64,000 nt of DNA. It comes from Lottia gigantea (taxonomy: Eukaryota > Mollusca > Gastropoda > Lottiidae). Below are positions 21,116-36,100 of this stretch, piece by piece. Within the stretch, counting starts at the first letter, position 1. Each line of letters starts with the position of its first letter. The notes beneath the pieces are model-generated. The model saw nothing but the letters and a program-made list of their open reading frames with translations. It ran no database searches and was not told the origin of the DNA. The DNA lies in assembly GCF_000327385.1 (NCBI RefSeq), contig NW_008707797.1:3791540-3855539 (forward strand), given 5' to 3'. The position numbers were made by a program, and so were the translations under genes.

Positions 21116-24100
21116 TTATTTTTTCAAGGCTTTTTGAACGAGAGCAATTTTATCATCGACAAAGACTTTGACGGGTTCCAAAAAGATGGCTTGTTTCCTC
21201 AGATCATTTACGATTGGATGATTAATTTTAGAATAAAATAAGATGTAAAAAGTCACTGTTGCCAAAATGGCCACAAAAAATAGGGAAACGAACAGGGCCT
21301 TACAGCAGGTAGCACACTTGGAACGGCCGGCTTTAGCTTTAACAGGAGCGACATTTCCAGACGTAACTTTATTTTTCACATCTCCATCTCCTCGAATACT
21401 GATATTATTCGGCTCGCTCGTCATTCTGGAATATTGGGCTTCAAGTTGTTTAATCTGGTCATCAAGGTTGGTCTGCTGGGGGCAATCATCATCGTCATCA
21501 TCTTGGGTAAGATTAGGATTGTAGGGTATCGTATCATCAGGGTGTAACGCTGCACTTACAGCTGAACCATTCTCTCTCTTGATTGGTGTTGAAGTCTGAC
21601 TTAGTCTGTTCATACTAGACTCAATTACTTCTTCAGCTTTAGCTAGCGGAGCTTTTACTGTAGGGCTGGACTGTAAATAGCTGGTAGGCGAGGGTGGGCT
21701 GCCATACGATCTAGGAACATCTATTGCCGATTCTGAAACAAAAAAAGGCAAAATTTTAAAATGTGAGTTATTTTTTTTGATAATCTATAAACACTGGACG
21801 GAGCTGAAAGATAACGTTAACCAATAATATACAGTTTATACTTTTATTATTTATTTCTTAATGACTTTTTATATAAGATATATTAAATAAAATATAATAG
21901 CCCCACAAAGATATAATACTTATTGCTGACAATTGGAATTTGAAAAATAAAAACCTATAAAAGTAAAAAAGAATGATGATTGTAATGAAAAGCTAAATTA
22001 CAATAAAGTATGTTAAAATCCTAATGATAACCTATTTCACTCTCAAAAAGACGATGTACGAAAGATTAAAGATGAACATGATGTAATTCTGAAGACTTAA
22101 CTGTTTTTATACAAATTCTTATTCCAGTGTAAAATGATAATGATGATGATGATGATGATGAATGATTTTGAGTCATGATGAAAATAATGATCAAGATCAT
22201 GACTTGAAATCATGAGAAGTTGACAAATCAGGATGATGATAATAATGATGAATTAAGGTCAAGATCATGATGATGATGATTTAAGTCAGGATGATGTCCA
22301 TATGATGATGAAATTATGATGATGGAACTTTAAAACTACTACCTAAATAACGATGATCCAAAAATATAATTAAAGTTTCCCAGATTCCGATATTCAAAAA
22401 CAAAAAGTCATTAAAATGAGATAAAAATGGCTAATGATACCAATGACAAATGAGTGTATCTGAACCTAAACTAAAATATTGAAAAAAAAAACACCATAAA
22501 AATTAAAATCGGAATGACAATTTTACCTCCTCCTCCAACGCGGTCCTTAGTTGTTGGGTAAACTACAAACATTAAATAATGATATCGTTATTCAGTGTGT
22601 ATTATTATAATTAGATAATGTAGATTCTTATCATACTTTGAGGACACCTCAACTGTAGGTGAATTTCTCATAATGTAATAGATGTTAATTCCGAGCGAAA
22701 AGAAATATTGTTCACATTATTTGAAGCAAAGCAGCTGACTGAAAGTTAATTCTATTGTATGATAAATTTGATATCAAAATTACAAAATAATGTCGCCAGA
22801 CTCTGTCTTAAAATGCTATCAAAAGATACATCTTTATCAGGACAGCTAGCAAGCAAAGCAAGGAAATACAATGAACAGGGGACGTGAAGTCAATAATTAA
22901 AATTTGTCATATCAAGCTGTTGATATTAATAAAATAATGGTCTATTTTAAAATGTTTGATTGCCCTCAACAAGATTGTATTTAGATGATTAATTGGTATT
23001 TTATTCAAACATTTCAACAAATAAAACTAAAAAACAATCATAGGATGGGTTGTTGTGTTGACAAAAAAAGGGGGTGGGGGTTAGATTTTTTTGTGAGTGC
23101 AAAAAAAAAACAAAGGGTGCAAAATATTTCACCAACACACTGTGCTCTGAGTGACCAAAATAGCAAAAAAATGCAAAATTAAAATTTTTAAATGAAAAGG
23201 ATTGTAAGTAGGTTTCTAAATCTTTATGTGTATCAGGGACACTGATAGCATCAATTTACACCATTCCAATTTTCAATCAAACATCTATGGTTCCTGCAAT
23301 TCTACTTGAAATAAGTGTTTCATGATGTCATTTATTGCAAAATATACTTGCATCACATAAAGCCCTTGCAATTTATCATGTCATCAAAAAGTTAGTTTTA
23401 GTGGAATTGCATGAACCACAGACTTGTGATTGAAATTTGGAATGATGAAAATTGATGCTATCAGTGTCCCGGATACACATAAAAAAAACTCATTTTACAA
23501 TCCTTTAAGTAGGTTAATCAAAAAAAAGCTTGATACCCAAATTTACAAATTACCCAAAATAATTGAAAATTTATTAATCTATGCCAGATTAATGTTTTGT
23601 GAAAATTGGTTAATTTTCTAGCTAAGGGAGTTAATCCAAGTTTTTAAATTAATTGGCATCAAGTGAATGATATTTACCACGGTTTTCTGTGACAGAAATG
23701 ATTGGGGCAGTTGGGAGTGTTTTAACAATCATGCTGCTTTCTGTGCAAATAAAATAAATGCAAAAAATCACTTAATATAATATAATTAATATAATTAACA
23801 ATCATGCACTAATTAGATCAGAGTTCTGTGGTCTGAAGCATCTTAATTCTGAAGGATTCTCTAGTTTCTCATTGGTCAATATCAATGTAATACAACCAAT
23901 CAAATGTCCTAATTTCATAGAGTGATATTCAATTAAGATGCTTTTAACTACAAATCCCAGATTTATAACAATTTAAAATTCAAAATAATTTGATGAAAAT
24001 TGAAATATAAGTTTGTTAGAAAATAAAACGAAAGTTTAAGCTTTGAACTCAATAATAACTCAATAATAACTGGACACAATTAAATGGATAACAATTACTA

Positions 24101-27100
24101 TAATAAATAACTTGCGATGATGCTTTCGTCTTTATCAAGCAATGATGCAAAACTCACACACAAACATTTTCAGAATTTTAGAAAACAGAAAATGAACAAA
24201 ATTCTTTGACACACAAAAACATACATTAAAATTTTAACAGGTTGACAAATGACAAAACAGCAGTTAAACTGCACTCAAGTTTTGAAAAGACATTCAAAAT
24301 AAAGCCCAAAGTAATCACAAGTCAAGCCTAAAATGAAATTTAGAGAGGAAGGGAAGGAGATAAAAAATATTACCAGAGATTACTCTTGGACTCCAAGTAT
24401 TAACTACAAACAACAGAAGTTGGTTATTAAACACACTGTTATTTTATATAAACTCTAGTTAGTAATCTACACATTAAACTCTCTTTCAATCACAGACAGA
24501 GACAGTTTTAGAAATAGAAGTAGAGGAAGAGGCAAGTTAGGCAATCTGCCCAGCTTATCTTTATTTTAGAAGTTTATCTAGAGAAATTTACAGATAAACT
24601 TTGAACTGACCAAATTATGAACAGGTTAAAATATTCAAGACCTTAGCTGCTTCATACTTAATAGGTTTAAAGCTTTCACGCAAACAAAAACATGATATGT
24701 ACACCCCAGATGATAATGTGCATATTGACATTGTTACTGACTATACTAATTTTGGTATGTTTTTTTTTGTGAATGTATTTTATCCTTGTATGGTGATGGG
24801 GTTTTGATTTTTGAACAGCAAATGCTAAGAGTTCCAAATTTGTTCAAAAATCTCAAATCTATTGACTTTTGGTGAGTTGTTATACAAGTCTATGTATCCT
24901 ATTGTTGTAGCACATTTTGAAAAGAAAAGACAGTAGAGAAAAAATGCTGCTTGTAATAAAATGTTTCCCTTTTTTTTTATCAGATCATGATAGCTTTAAC
25001 TTAACTATCAGTATACAAGTCAATTAACAGCTGGAAGGTTCAGTCACCTTATTATACTGAAGAAAGTAGTTCATAATTAGCACAGAAGATAATATCTAGA
25101 GTACTGAGAAGAAATAAGAGTTTCCTGAAACTTAAACATGAGATGTTCACAGCAGTGCAAAAAGATTCAAACTTGCTTCAAAGGCATGTACTGAATAGGT
25201 TTATCGGAAGTTAACAAGTTATTGTGAATATCAAAGGCAAGGAAAAAGGTGGATATTTGATCACCAATACTAAATATGTCTTAAGAAGCGGTCATATAAG
25301 TTAGTGTCAAAACAGAAACAAGCCAAGTTTGTATATCAAATTTCGTAAACCTGACTATTGAGAAATTTCAAGAACAAAATCAATATTAAATAATAGAAAT
25401 AAAGAATAAAGTTTGAAATCATCATCATCAATTCACAAATAGAAACAAACTTTATCAAGTAAGGACTGGGTATGGACCAACTCTTAAACTGTTAAAAGAA
25501 GACTTATATATATGAAAATATATAAAAATTATGCTGAAAGTTTGAATTAAATTCAATAATACAAATATTAAAAGAATGCATAAGCCTGTGAAAAAAGGTG
25601 CTGGGTTAAAAATTAATTTTTTTTTCTAGAAAATACAGAGGATAACTTCAAAAGCATTATAGTTTAATCAATCAGTAAAAATAAAATGGACACTGTAATG
25701 ACCAAGATTTGTACTTTGGTTAGTAGCCTCTGCATTTTCTATTAAAAGTTTAAAGAAAGATAACTCTAATTAATGAAAAAATCCGGGTGACAGACAACAA
25801 TAACTCACCTTTATATTTCTTGGATAAATCTAGAAAGGATTAGAAAGTATTTTTTACTACAAGTTACTAACTATATTCTAATATTTCTTATCATGGCTTT
25901 AATGAGTTTTGGCTTCTTTATCAAAAATAAGGTTATAATTATGTATAATTTCATTCCATTAATAAAAGGTAGGAATTGAGTTCTATCAGATGTAATTATG
26001 TCTATAACTCTTCCTTTAAAGGGATTGTAAGGAGCTTTTTGAAACTTTTTATGTATATCTGGGACTTTGAAAGCATTGATTTGCACCATTCCAGTTCTCA
26101 GTCAGACATCTTTTTTTTTCATGAAAGAAATATTCAAACAGAAAGACTGTTGTCACTCGGAAATAGCCATGATAAAAAAGAAAGTTACATTCTACAGAGC
26201 AATCATTGTACATTAAAATAGAGTTCTATCTGCCTTCATGATGGCCTTATAACATACACAATAACAGACAACATAGAAACAGACATCAAACTAATCAAGA
26301 AATTACTATTGCTTTATAGACATTTAATATCTTCCCTTGGCACCATTTATCTAATTGTTTTATCAATATTTATACCCAATAGTCTTGGCCTATATATGCT
26401 TTAAGCGCGAAAGTCAAGAGCACAAGGCAAGATAATAATACTTGAATAAAAGAAGATATGAAAGGACTAAGAAAGAGTCATGAGATAACTGTTTATATAA
26501 ATCACGATAACCATTTACAATATACAACCATTAACACTAATAACATACATAATTTACTTCAACAAAAATATCTATCCACATCTTGGCAGTTTCAAAACTT
26601 AAATACAAGCACAAGACACGCATTGTTTTGCTGTCATTACTACTGGACAGCTTGTGTTTATTTTTTGATTCTCTCCAAGATGAACACAAATATCTTGGTT
26701 GGACGAGATTTAAAAAAGAGGGTTGATAACTCACCTTCACGGACTGGAGGTTCAGACGTAATGGATGCATCCTTTAGCGCACTTCTATCGTGTTTACGAG
26801 CGAAGTTAGGCAGAGAGGAGGTCCTGAAAACATCACAAGATATAATACATTGTTATTTTTGCATCGTAGAACTGTTTTGCAATTAACTGACTGTATGTAT
26901 ACTTGACAGTAAAATTCTAAATTATTTCTGGTTGGATTCATCATTCAACTGCAGAGCTCACATAAATTTACAAGCCTCATACTTGGTGCCCAATAAGCCT
27001 TCCACCTCAACGAAAATATTTAATCGTCTCTCTACATTCCTTAGTCCAATTGAAACTGAGCTAGTTTACTTTTTCCAAAAATAGTCCCAATTTTGATATC

Positions 27101-30100
27101 TTGGTGGCTAGTGCTACTTTTAACAACATAAAAATACAATTTCACTCACCTTGTAAAGGGAGGTTCATCTCGTTTAATGTTTTCACTGGCTACGTAAGCC
27201 TCTGCCTGACAACGCCCACTAAAACGGAATTTTGATCCTCGAGAAAACAGAGTTCCACCAGATTTAACCTTTGGCGTGTTGATAGAAGATGACAATCTGA
27301 AAAATTCAAAACTCTCTGTTAAAACATATCCAGGGGTTTACTGCTAGAAAAATATTTTAAATATGGTCTTATGAGAAAAATACTGTTTGGTTAATCCTTT
27401 CTTTTTATGGCAGTAGAATATTCTGTTGGTAGTAAGTTGGACTTGCCTATCACTGACAACACAACAAGCTATGGAATGGTCGATCACACTCCTGTGATTT
27501 CAGCTTCAGTATTGCATTGACAATATCACAAGGTATTTGGACTGATATACAACAAGCTACAAGACAATACAACTGAGCTTGGAAGGAATCCCTCAAGAAT
27601 AAGAAACAATGAGCTATAAACTTACGTGAAGAAAAGTTGTTGTTCTACTGCACATCTCCACAAATATTTACATGCTGCAGTTGTTGCACATTTATATCCA
27701 ATTGGCTGCTGTTTCTAATTAATATAATAATACAAATTGTTAGTTATTACAGAATTACTGCTGTCATAGTTCAATAAGGGTCAATATCTCTACTGTATAT
27801 AGTGAAAGTAGGCATGTTGCCAGAAACATCATAACTTTGAATATTATAAGTCTCTGATTGGTTTAAATAATTGCCATTGTCCAATCAGAGATAGGTAATA
27901 TTATTGTCACGAGAATCTGAAACAAGCTCTGATTGGCAATAATTTTCATCAACATTCACTTAAGTTTATTTCTAGATAACATTATTTAAAAAAAAGCCCC
28001 TGAAATTTCAAACTTTTTAAAGAATCTCATATTTTCTTTCAGTAACTTGGCCAAATTAACATAAATCTTGGATTACTCATATTAATCATTTTCTTTAGTT
28101 GGATAACATGCAAACAAAATAAGAACAGGCAATGAAACAAAGACAATAAGAACCAAAGCCTGAAGTTCCACAGAGCCTCATGCGCTATGTCTAACTAAAG
28201 ACAAAGATATTTGAGCACCTCTGTGAAAGATTCAAAACACCAGCAGTCTTTATTATTTTTTTGGTCTGGTTTACAAAGTCTCAATTGAATGAAATACTGA
28301 TGTAGTTATGATTGAAAACATCCTCAAATTTGCACAAATATCTTTATCCAACTTTACTGGCTAATGTTGAAAAAATTATATAAAAAAATATATCTCTCAT
28401 TACATTTGGTTACTTATTTACTTATTAAATCCATGTTTTCTGGTTCAACTTGATAACACAATAATAAAAGTCAAGAATGGATATGTTGCTTCAAGTTTTG
28501 GCAATATTTACACCTAATGAATATCATGTAACTTATGATACACAATGTGTTGGTTCACCAAATGTATTTTGTTCTATATCTGGGTATCTATAACGTTTGG
28601 TTCAATATTTTAAAAACTGAGAACAAGCTTAAGCCCTCAAATAAGTAAAACTTTGTACTTGGTATTGCCAAAAATGTGACTTTCAACTTCTTTGCGACAA
28701 AATAATTTCAAAATTCTGTAATTTCAACAATATTTTGTACTTAATACATGTTGTAACATCTGTGAATTTAACCAATAAAAAAAATAATTGAATAATCCAT
28801 GCATAATAACTGGTTACCATAGCAACAGAATATAATAACTCATGCAATAACTAATAATATTTAACTACTTCATGCATGAAAATGGGATATGAAAAAATGT
28901 AACATGGAACTTAGATCATAGACTGAAACTATGTATATTACTTGAACAGCAATCGCCCTAATTAATGTACACTTAGTACCACATCATTGTAATGTACACA
29001 GAATTAGAAATAGTTTTAGCAATGATACAGAATTGATTTTGCTTGGGGTTGACTTGCGTGCCATTGAATGCCCATATAGAGCAGTAATGAGTGCTATACT
29101 TAGTTCAATAATCCCAATGTCTTAGATGAAAATATCATCATAACATCATCATATAGCTGACTGGCTAAATTAATACATAAACTTGAAAGTGCAGGTAGAG
29201 AAAAACTTAATTTTGCTTAAAATTGGCAAAAATTTACATAATCTTATTACATACTAGCAAATACACACAATTCAAACAGAATGTTAAAATTTCAATTGAT
29301 AAAACATAATATTGATGAAAAAGTGAATGAGAACCATTGAAATTTGACTTGGAAACATGACAACGTCGATCTTTGAAATATGACAAAAAACTGGACGATG
29401 ATAAAAATGGAATGACAAGTGCGTAACAAGACATGACCAATGGCGGAATAATACAGGAAGCAGCAAAGAATTATGGGTGCACAACTATCCCATTAACCAC
29501 TAAAGTCACCTTTTCCTTCTCCTTTTTACGCTAAAAAAATGACGAAGGGAAAATGAATGTATGATCAAATAAATATAACCCTGAAATCCCTGAGATTATG
29601 ACGAGAAACAGAATATAAACTGGGATGAAAAATAAATAAAATTTTTAAGAATTCTGGCCTACTACTGATCCAGTGCATAAATATTTTTTTCCCTACAAAA
29701 AACAAAAGTAAAACTGAATATTTTGATACATCTGATGACTTTCTTAGTCAAACGCATGCAACCATGCCAAGAAAGTTAGATAAAGTCCAAAAATATCCCA
29801 GAAGACGTGATGGAGAAAACGTTGAAAGAATCAAAGTCTTAATAGCACCATTTATCCGAGACAATAACAGTATTTTATATTTTCATACAGGGATTTTGTA
29901 ACAATAAAGATTCTAAAAGCTTTCTTTAATGGAAATAATTGAGAAAATTGAGCATAAGAAATATGTATTTAGGTTTATAGCAAGCAAGTAAACTTCTTTG
30001 TTTAATAAAAACTACATAACTTCCACAAATTGTTTGTCTACAGTTTTGAACTGACTCTACAGCTGAGTTGAGATGTTGTCTCAATTTCTGAGAAGAGATA

Positions 30101-33100
30101 TTGTTTACGGCTCTGAGATGAGCTCTTGGTTACGGCTCAGAGATGAGCTCTTGTTTACGTCTGAGATGAGCTCTTGTTTACGGCTCAGAGATGAGCTCTT
30201 GTTTACGTCAGAGATGAGCTCTTGTTTACGTCTGAGATGAGCTCTTGTTTACGGCTCAGAGATGAGCTCTTGTCAACAGGTCTGAGATAAGCTTTTGTTT
30301 ACAGTTCTGAGATAAGCTTAAGTTGCAATTCTGAGATGAGATTTGTCTATAGCCTTGAAATAAGCTCTTGCCTCCAGTTCTTAGATGAGCTCCTTTCTAC
30401 AGATTAAGCATGAAATCTTGTTTTCCACTTTTTTTTTCTAAGGCCTTGAAAATGATCGGGAGCTGGGTTGACAGTTTTCTGTTTTCAAATAAATTATTTG
30501 AGATATTTTCATTATTGGTATCTATAGTCAAGCAACGTGCATCTCTGGGACAATTTAAAACATAAACAAAAGGAGTTTAGTTATTTCTAGGTAGTCTATG
30601 TTATGAATCATACCAGATGTACACAAATATATTAGTTTGATTGCAGTAAACAATGTTGTTAGTAAACATGTGATATCAGAATGCAATGGGGGAAGACACA
30701 TTTCAGAGGTTGAAACAACTGAGAGATTCTGTTAAAAACTTAAAATTCTTCTAATATACTACTTGTTCATAAAATAAATATTCCTTTGAAATAAAGTAGA
30801 TCTGATACTCGTTAGTCTCTTACTCGTGGAGTTGCTTTAATTTCTCAGCTTCTGGTCTTGATCGTCAGGTGAAGTGAATAATAATGTCAATTATTCTATT
30901 TGCATATTTTCAAACAAGAACAAAGCCGACGATTCCAATTCAAAATGGAATTTTCAGAGTTTGGAATTTAAATTGAATTGTTCTATGTAAATATATTTCA
31001 AAGGAATATCTATTTATCTTAAAACAAAATAAAATGCTAAAAACAAAAAAAAGTCTGCATTAACTAGCAAGAATTAGTTGCAAACAAAACAAAAACAGTC
31101 TAAAAATGAAATCTAAAAAGATGTTGACCTCATCTGAATTATCTGCTCCTTCCTAAAAATAAATACATGATAATGATTATGATAATGATGATAATGATGA
31201 GAAAAGATGATAATGAATAAAGTAGAAAGTTTGATGACTCTACTCCTATTTTTTTTACTTTACATAAGGTGTCTGTTAAAGCCAGTTTAAAATTTAAAGA
31301 CACTAAATAATGGCTGCAAGATGAATACAAATTTTAATCTATGGGTTTTCGTTGACACAGGAGTAATCAAGGTTTGCTTACAAATCTGATGTTCCTGAAT
31401 ATTAATACATGATTTAGAATGATAATGATATGTGGATGATAAATACTGAAAACTAATTTGACCTGATACCAAAAATCATTCAAGCATTCCAAGGAGTTCA
31501 TCCACAAGCCAGGGAAGGGAAATCCACAAAACCAAGACACCAAATATTCACCGAAATTGTTTTTTTTAAATATTTCTAATCTATTGGGTGTGTTGGCTCT
31601 TTTATAGCAGTTAGGAAATTTTAACATAGGATGTTTATTGGCAGGTATCATGCCAAGTATAAATATACTAAAAGTTATTCCAAAAAGGACATTATAATTA
31701 GTTCTAGCTGTTTTAATGGGGAAATTATCATATTTTAATCTAAGATATGAAGTTTAAGTTTAGGCTATTATTCAATTATATAGAATAGAACCTTGTTAGA
31801 AATATATGTATTCTATTGGAATGAATTTTGTTATGAAAGCTGTCTGATTGGGATGCTATAAAGCAAGTTTTGGCTGGAAATTGTAACACTTTTCTTTTGA
31901 AAATGTTTCTATGAAAGCCGAATGGTGAATTACTATGCACACTACGTTACACACACATAGAAAGGAAATCCGCACACAAAATTTGTGTAATTATGAAAGT
32001 TAATCTAAATAACAAACCTTCTTGGGGTTGGTTACTTCTTCATCCTACAAAACATAAAGAGCAAAATAATAATAATAGAAAGATGTTAAACTACTTTTTT
32101 TAATTGAGATATGATCCTAAGTTTGAAATCTTATGGTTTTTAATTTACGTAAATTTACTTTTTCCTACCTCCGTGATGTTCACATGAGCAATAAACATCT
32201 TCCCCTCATATGCCAACCTTCGGATCTGGTTCCATTTGAATAACTGTGTTCTTCTGCTTCCTCTGAAGGTCATTATACCCTGATGTGTTACCCCTAGATA
32301 TAGCTGATCACCTCGGGAATCCTGAAAAAACATGGGAGAGAACAGAACAATTAATTCCTGTTAAAAGTGATCCATAGTTTGTTTGATACACAAGATGATA
32401 TGTGCACCCTTTTGAAACACCTTATGACACTCTTTTCTAAGTGTATATCGACAAAAGATATCTGGATGATAAAAGAAGGATTTTATAAATTTAACATACC
32501 TTAACTTGATGTGGATCAACACCATATGTATCTAGTTGACAGGCTTTTATAAGGAAATTATTTTCAGCTTCTGATGGTACTTGGCCCCTATATAAATTAT
32601 TCATATCATTATAGATCTTCTTTGTAATAAGGATAAGTTTCATATACTCTTAGTACAAGTCTGTGCCTTGAAACTTTCACAGCCAGACATTTCAGCCACG
32701 CAGAGATGGATTTGCCACCAATTTTGGATCAAGAATATGTAACAAGACAATTATAACTTTGATATTTTTTCACTTACTTCAGATTTTTGTGTGCCTCCAT
32801 GATTTGTTCTTCCATTTTAGGGTTTTGTTTAGGCAACATTTTAAATTCACTGATATATCCATTAGGATGATCCACAGGGTCATAATCACCTACTTCAGCT
32901 GTAATATTACACAATATATTGCACTCTCTTCAGACAATTGGGTTGCCTTGGTCCCATTTCACAAAAACTTAAATTATGTAAATGGTCATTGGTCAGTTAA
33001 TGTAACAAATTCATATTTCAGATATACTGCACTATACTACACTTGATGTTCCACAAGGGACTCAGACACAACTCAGAAATTGCTCCCTGAATAGATTTTT

Positions 33101-36100
33101 GTAGGTATTGGACACAGTCTATGTCAATCATTCTAACAAGTACTAACATCTAGTTTTATAAAAACAAAGTGCAGAAATAAAAACTATATCTCTTGAATTT
33201 CAAATAAAATTAACTTACACTGTACAATGTATGCAGCAAGTAGAATAGCGTCTTGTGGGGAACAGAGAAGTCGGCCATGGTGTAAATCTCTACGTAACTG
33301 TAGAAACATGAAATATCTAAAAAATATCAATGGATATCTTTTTATATACAATCATAAAAGTGACCCAATTTTTAATTTGAAAACTTTGTCATATTCACTT
33401 GAAACTGTAAGTGGCAAATATAAAAGCTAATGAAATGAAATTTTTCAATTCAACTTTTCTGCTTCAGATTTGGCTTAAGATAGCATTCAACATCAGGAAG
33501 CGTTCAATCAGAACCAGGGGCTCGTTCTTTAATATGTTCAGACTTTTAAAAGGGAGAGAACTCCTATTTTACTTAAAGATTAAAAATGTTGAAAAGAATT
33601 TGTAAAGACATACAGAAGAATGTGCTCTATGACCTCAGTGGTAATATATTATAATGTAGGACATATGTAAGATATTACAGGTCAGAGGTCAGAGGTGAGA
33701 AAGAATAACAAGTATAACCTAGTAAAAACAGATAAACCTTTCTAACCTCCATCGTTTTATATCATAGACTAAACATACACAATAAACAATGGGGTGTTTC
33801 AAAGGTAAAATATCTTAAATCTTGAATTTCAATTAAATTCAACATTGCTTAGGAATTTCTAGTGTGATTTTAAAAGCTTGTGATGTTTTGAACAGACTCC
33901 TTATATGTGCAATCAGTTCAGTAGAATTTGACAATGTTCTAAAAAACTCTTACTCTTCTACTTACCGTGTAATCTCCTCATGTAACTTCATTGGTTCTGC
34001 TGGGTAAAACTTGACTCGAAAACACAAAACCATTGGGCTTACACCTGTAAACACACATTTTAATACTTATACTAATAATAAAACATTTTATATTAAACAT
34101 AGGCCTGGCTTTACAAGAATGGAACCCCCAATGTCTCATACTTTCTAGTCCTTAAAAACCTTTTGATTTTGCCAGTCATTTCAGTTTGAGTTTCAAGCAA
34201 TGACCAGTATATCTTGTTGACAAGGGGCTGTCAGTTAATTCTAGTTTAACCGGGGTTATTAATATTTAATTGTACCATTTTGTTTTAGATTTCAAGTGGC
34301 TTTACTCCCAAGAATTTCAACATAATCTTGTAAGCCTTACGAATTTCAGCATAGTTAGTATAAACTAGTAGAATATTGTACCTACCCTTGAGTTGTTTGT
34401 ACACTGGTTTGATGGGATCTATCCAATGCTGAAAAGTAAAACAAAATGAAATCTTTTTAAAATAAACTCCTATAATGTATACTACTGAAAGAGAGAGGCC
34501 AGATTTAATATTCCAAAAGTATAAGTATAATCTCTATTGGGAAGGTTAATTTACTCTCACTAATAGTAATATTGATATGTGAGCAAACAGTTAGTGTAAC
34601 ACCAATACAGATACCAAAAGAATAAAGCTTTCCAGGAATGAGTTCCTCAGCTGACTTTGGGTTGCACCACTAGCCCCCTATAAACACCTCAGGCACAGTA
34701 TGTTATTTCTTAAATTGTAAACTGAATTAACTTACTCTCTGTTTTTCTGAATCCACATATCGGAGACCAAAATAATCTTTTTCTACAATATTCAATTTCT
34801 CGCATACTCTTTCTAATAGCCATTGTCCTATTGTATCTTTCTGAAATAATAGAAAAAAAATTGTATTGTATTTAATAAATATAGTATACTGTGTTTCCAC
34901 TGCAGGGGAAAAAGACGGTTTTGAGCTTTAAGCTGGCTTTAACCTAGCTTTCGTGTGTTAAACTCAGTGTAAACACAGCGCTTCCGGCAATATATCTGGC
35001 TCTACCTAACAATTCTCAGTGTAAAACATGGTTTATGTATTCTGTTTTCTGTTGTAATGTAAATATGTTTTTTTTGAATGTGTTACTACATACTTTAGAT
35101 GTGTTATTGTTGTAGATATATGTGTGTGATAAATGTGTATGTGACATTTCCTTAAATTTGTATAGCTTCAAAAACAAGATACTTTTTTGTATGTCAGGCC
35201 CTCAGACCTGCATCAATGACAGCAGGGAAACTAGGTTGAATATTCTGAAAGTATACCTAAACCGATGCAGGATGCAGATTGTACAAGGAATATTCAGGTG
35301 AGTGAGCAAGCGTCTAAATCATTGAGCCATGGTGACCCTCTTAAAATTAGATGACTGAAACCATGTAGAAAAACATATCATACTACATATTACTGTTTGA
35401 GATAACCATATACATATGAAATCATTTATGCACATCTATCTAAAGTAGGACAACTGTATGCATATCATCATACTTTTATTATGTTTATTCATATTTAAGG
35501 AAATGGGTCGTATAGGTGAATACCAGTTTCCTAATCCATTATATCATGAATAAAATACCTTTACAAACAAAATAACATGTTTATTCAAGATATCATCAAT
35601 TTACATAGAGAATTTCATGTACCACAAAGTATTCATATTTAGATTGTAGCATACAAATGATACTATAAATGAAAACAGTGGGCAGCTAATTTTCACTGTT
35701 GACATTTAACCTTGACCTTTGAAAGCAGTGGCACAAGCTTCTTGAAACTATGGTTACAAATAACGAGCAGAAGACATATGGGAGAACAATTGTTTGGGTT
35801 GAGATTCCAAATGAAAACGCATCGTTGGCGCAAACCTCAAATAGAGAGTCTGTCACTCTGTCAGGGTTCTCCATCAGAAAAATTAGGAAAAATATGTTAA
35901 TTCAGTGCATTCCGACGAATATTGTGGGACAAAAAAGTAATTAATTCACATATTGAAATTTCGTTAAAATGAAGTGGGTGTATTATTAGGGGTACTATTT
36001 TGCTAGGATCGGAAAGCCTCCATGTACCCCTACTGCTGCAACAGGTTGAGGGAGATCACAAGTATACTGGTATAACGTTGAATACATATACAGTATATTA

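Noticed and set aside
26458-26886. 142-codon plus-strand frame
   Set aside because: It overlaps FERM gene exon 13 (26,735-26,823) in antisense; the peptide has no domain.
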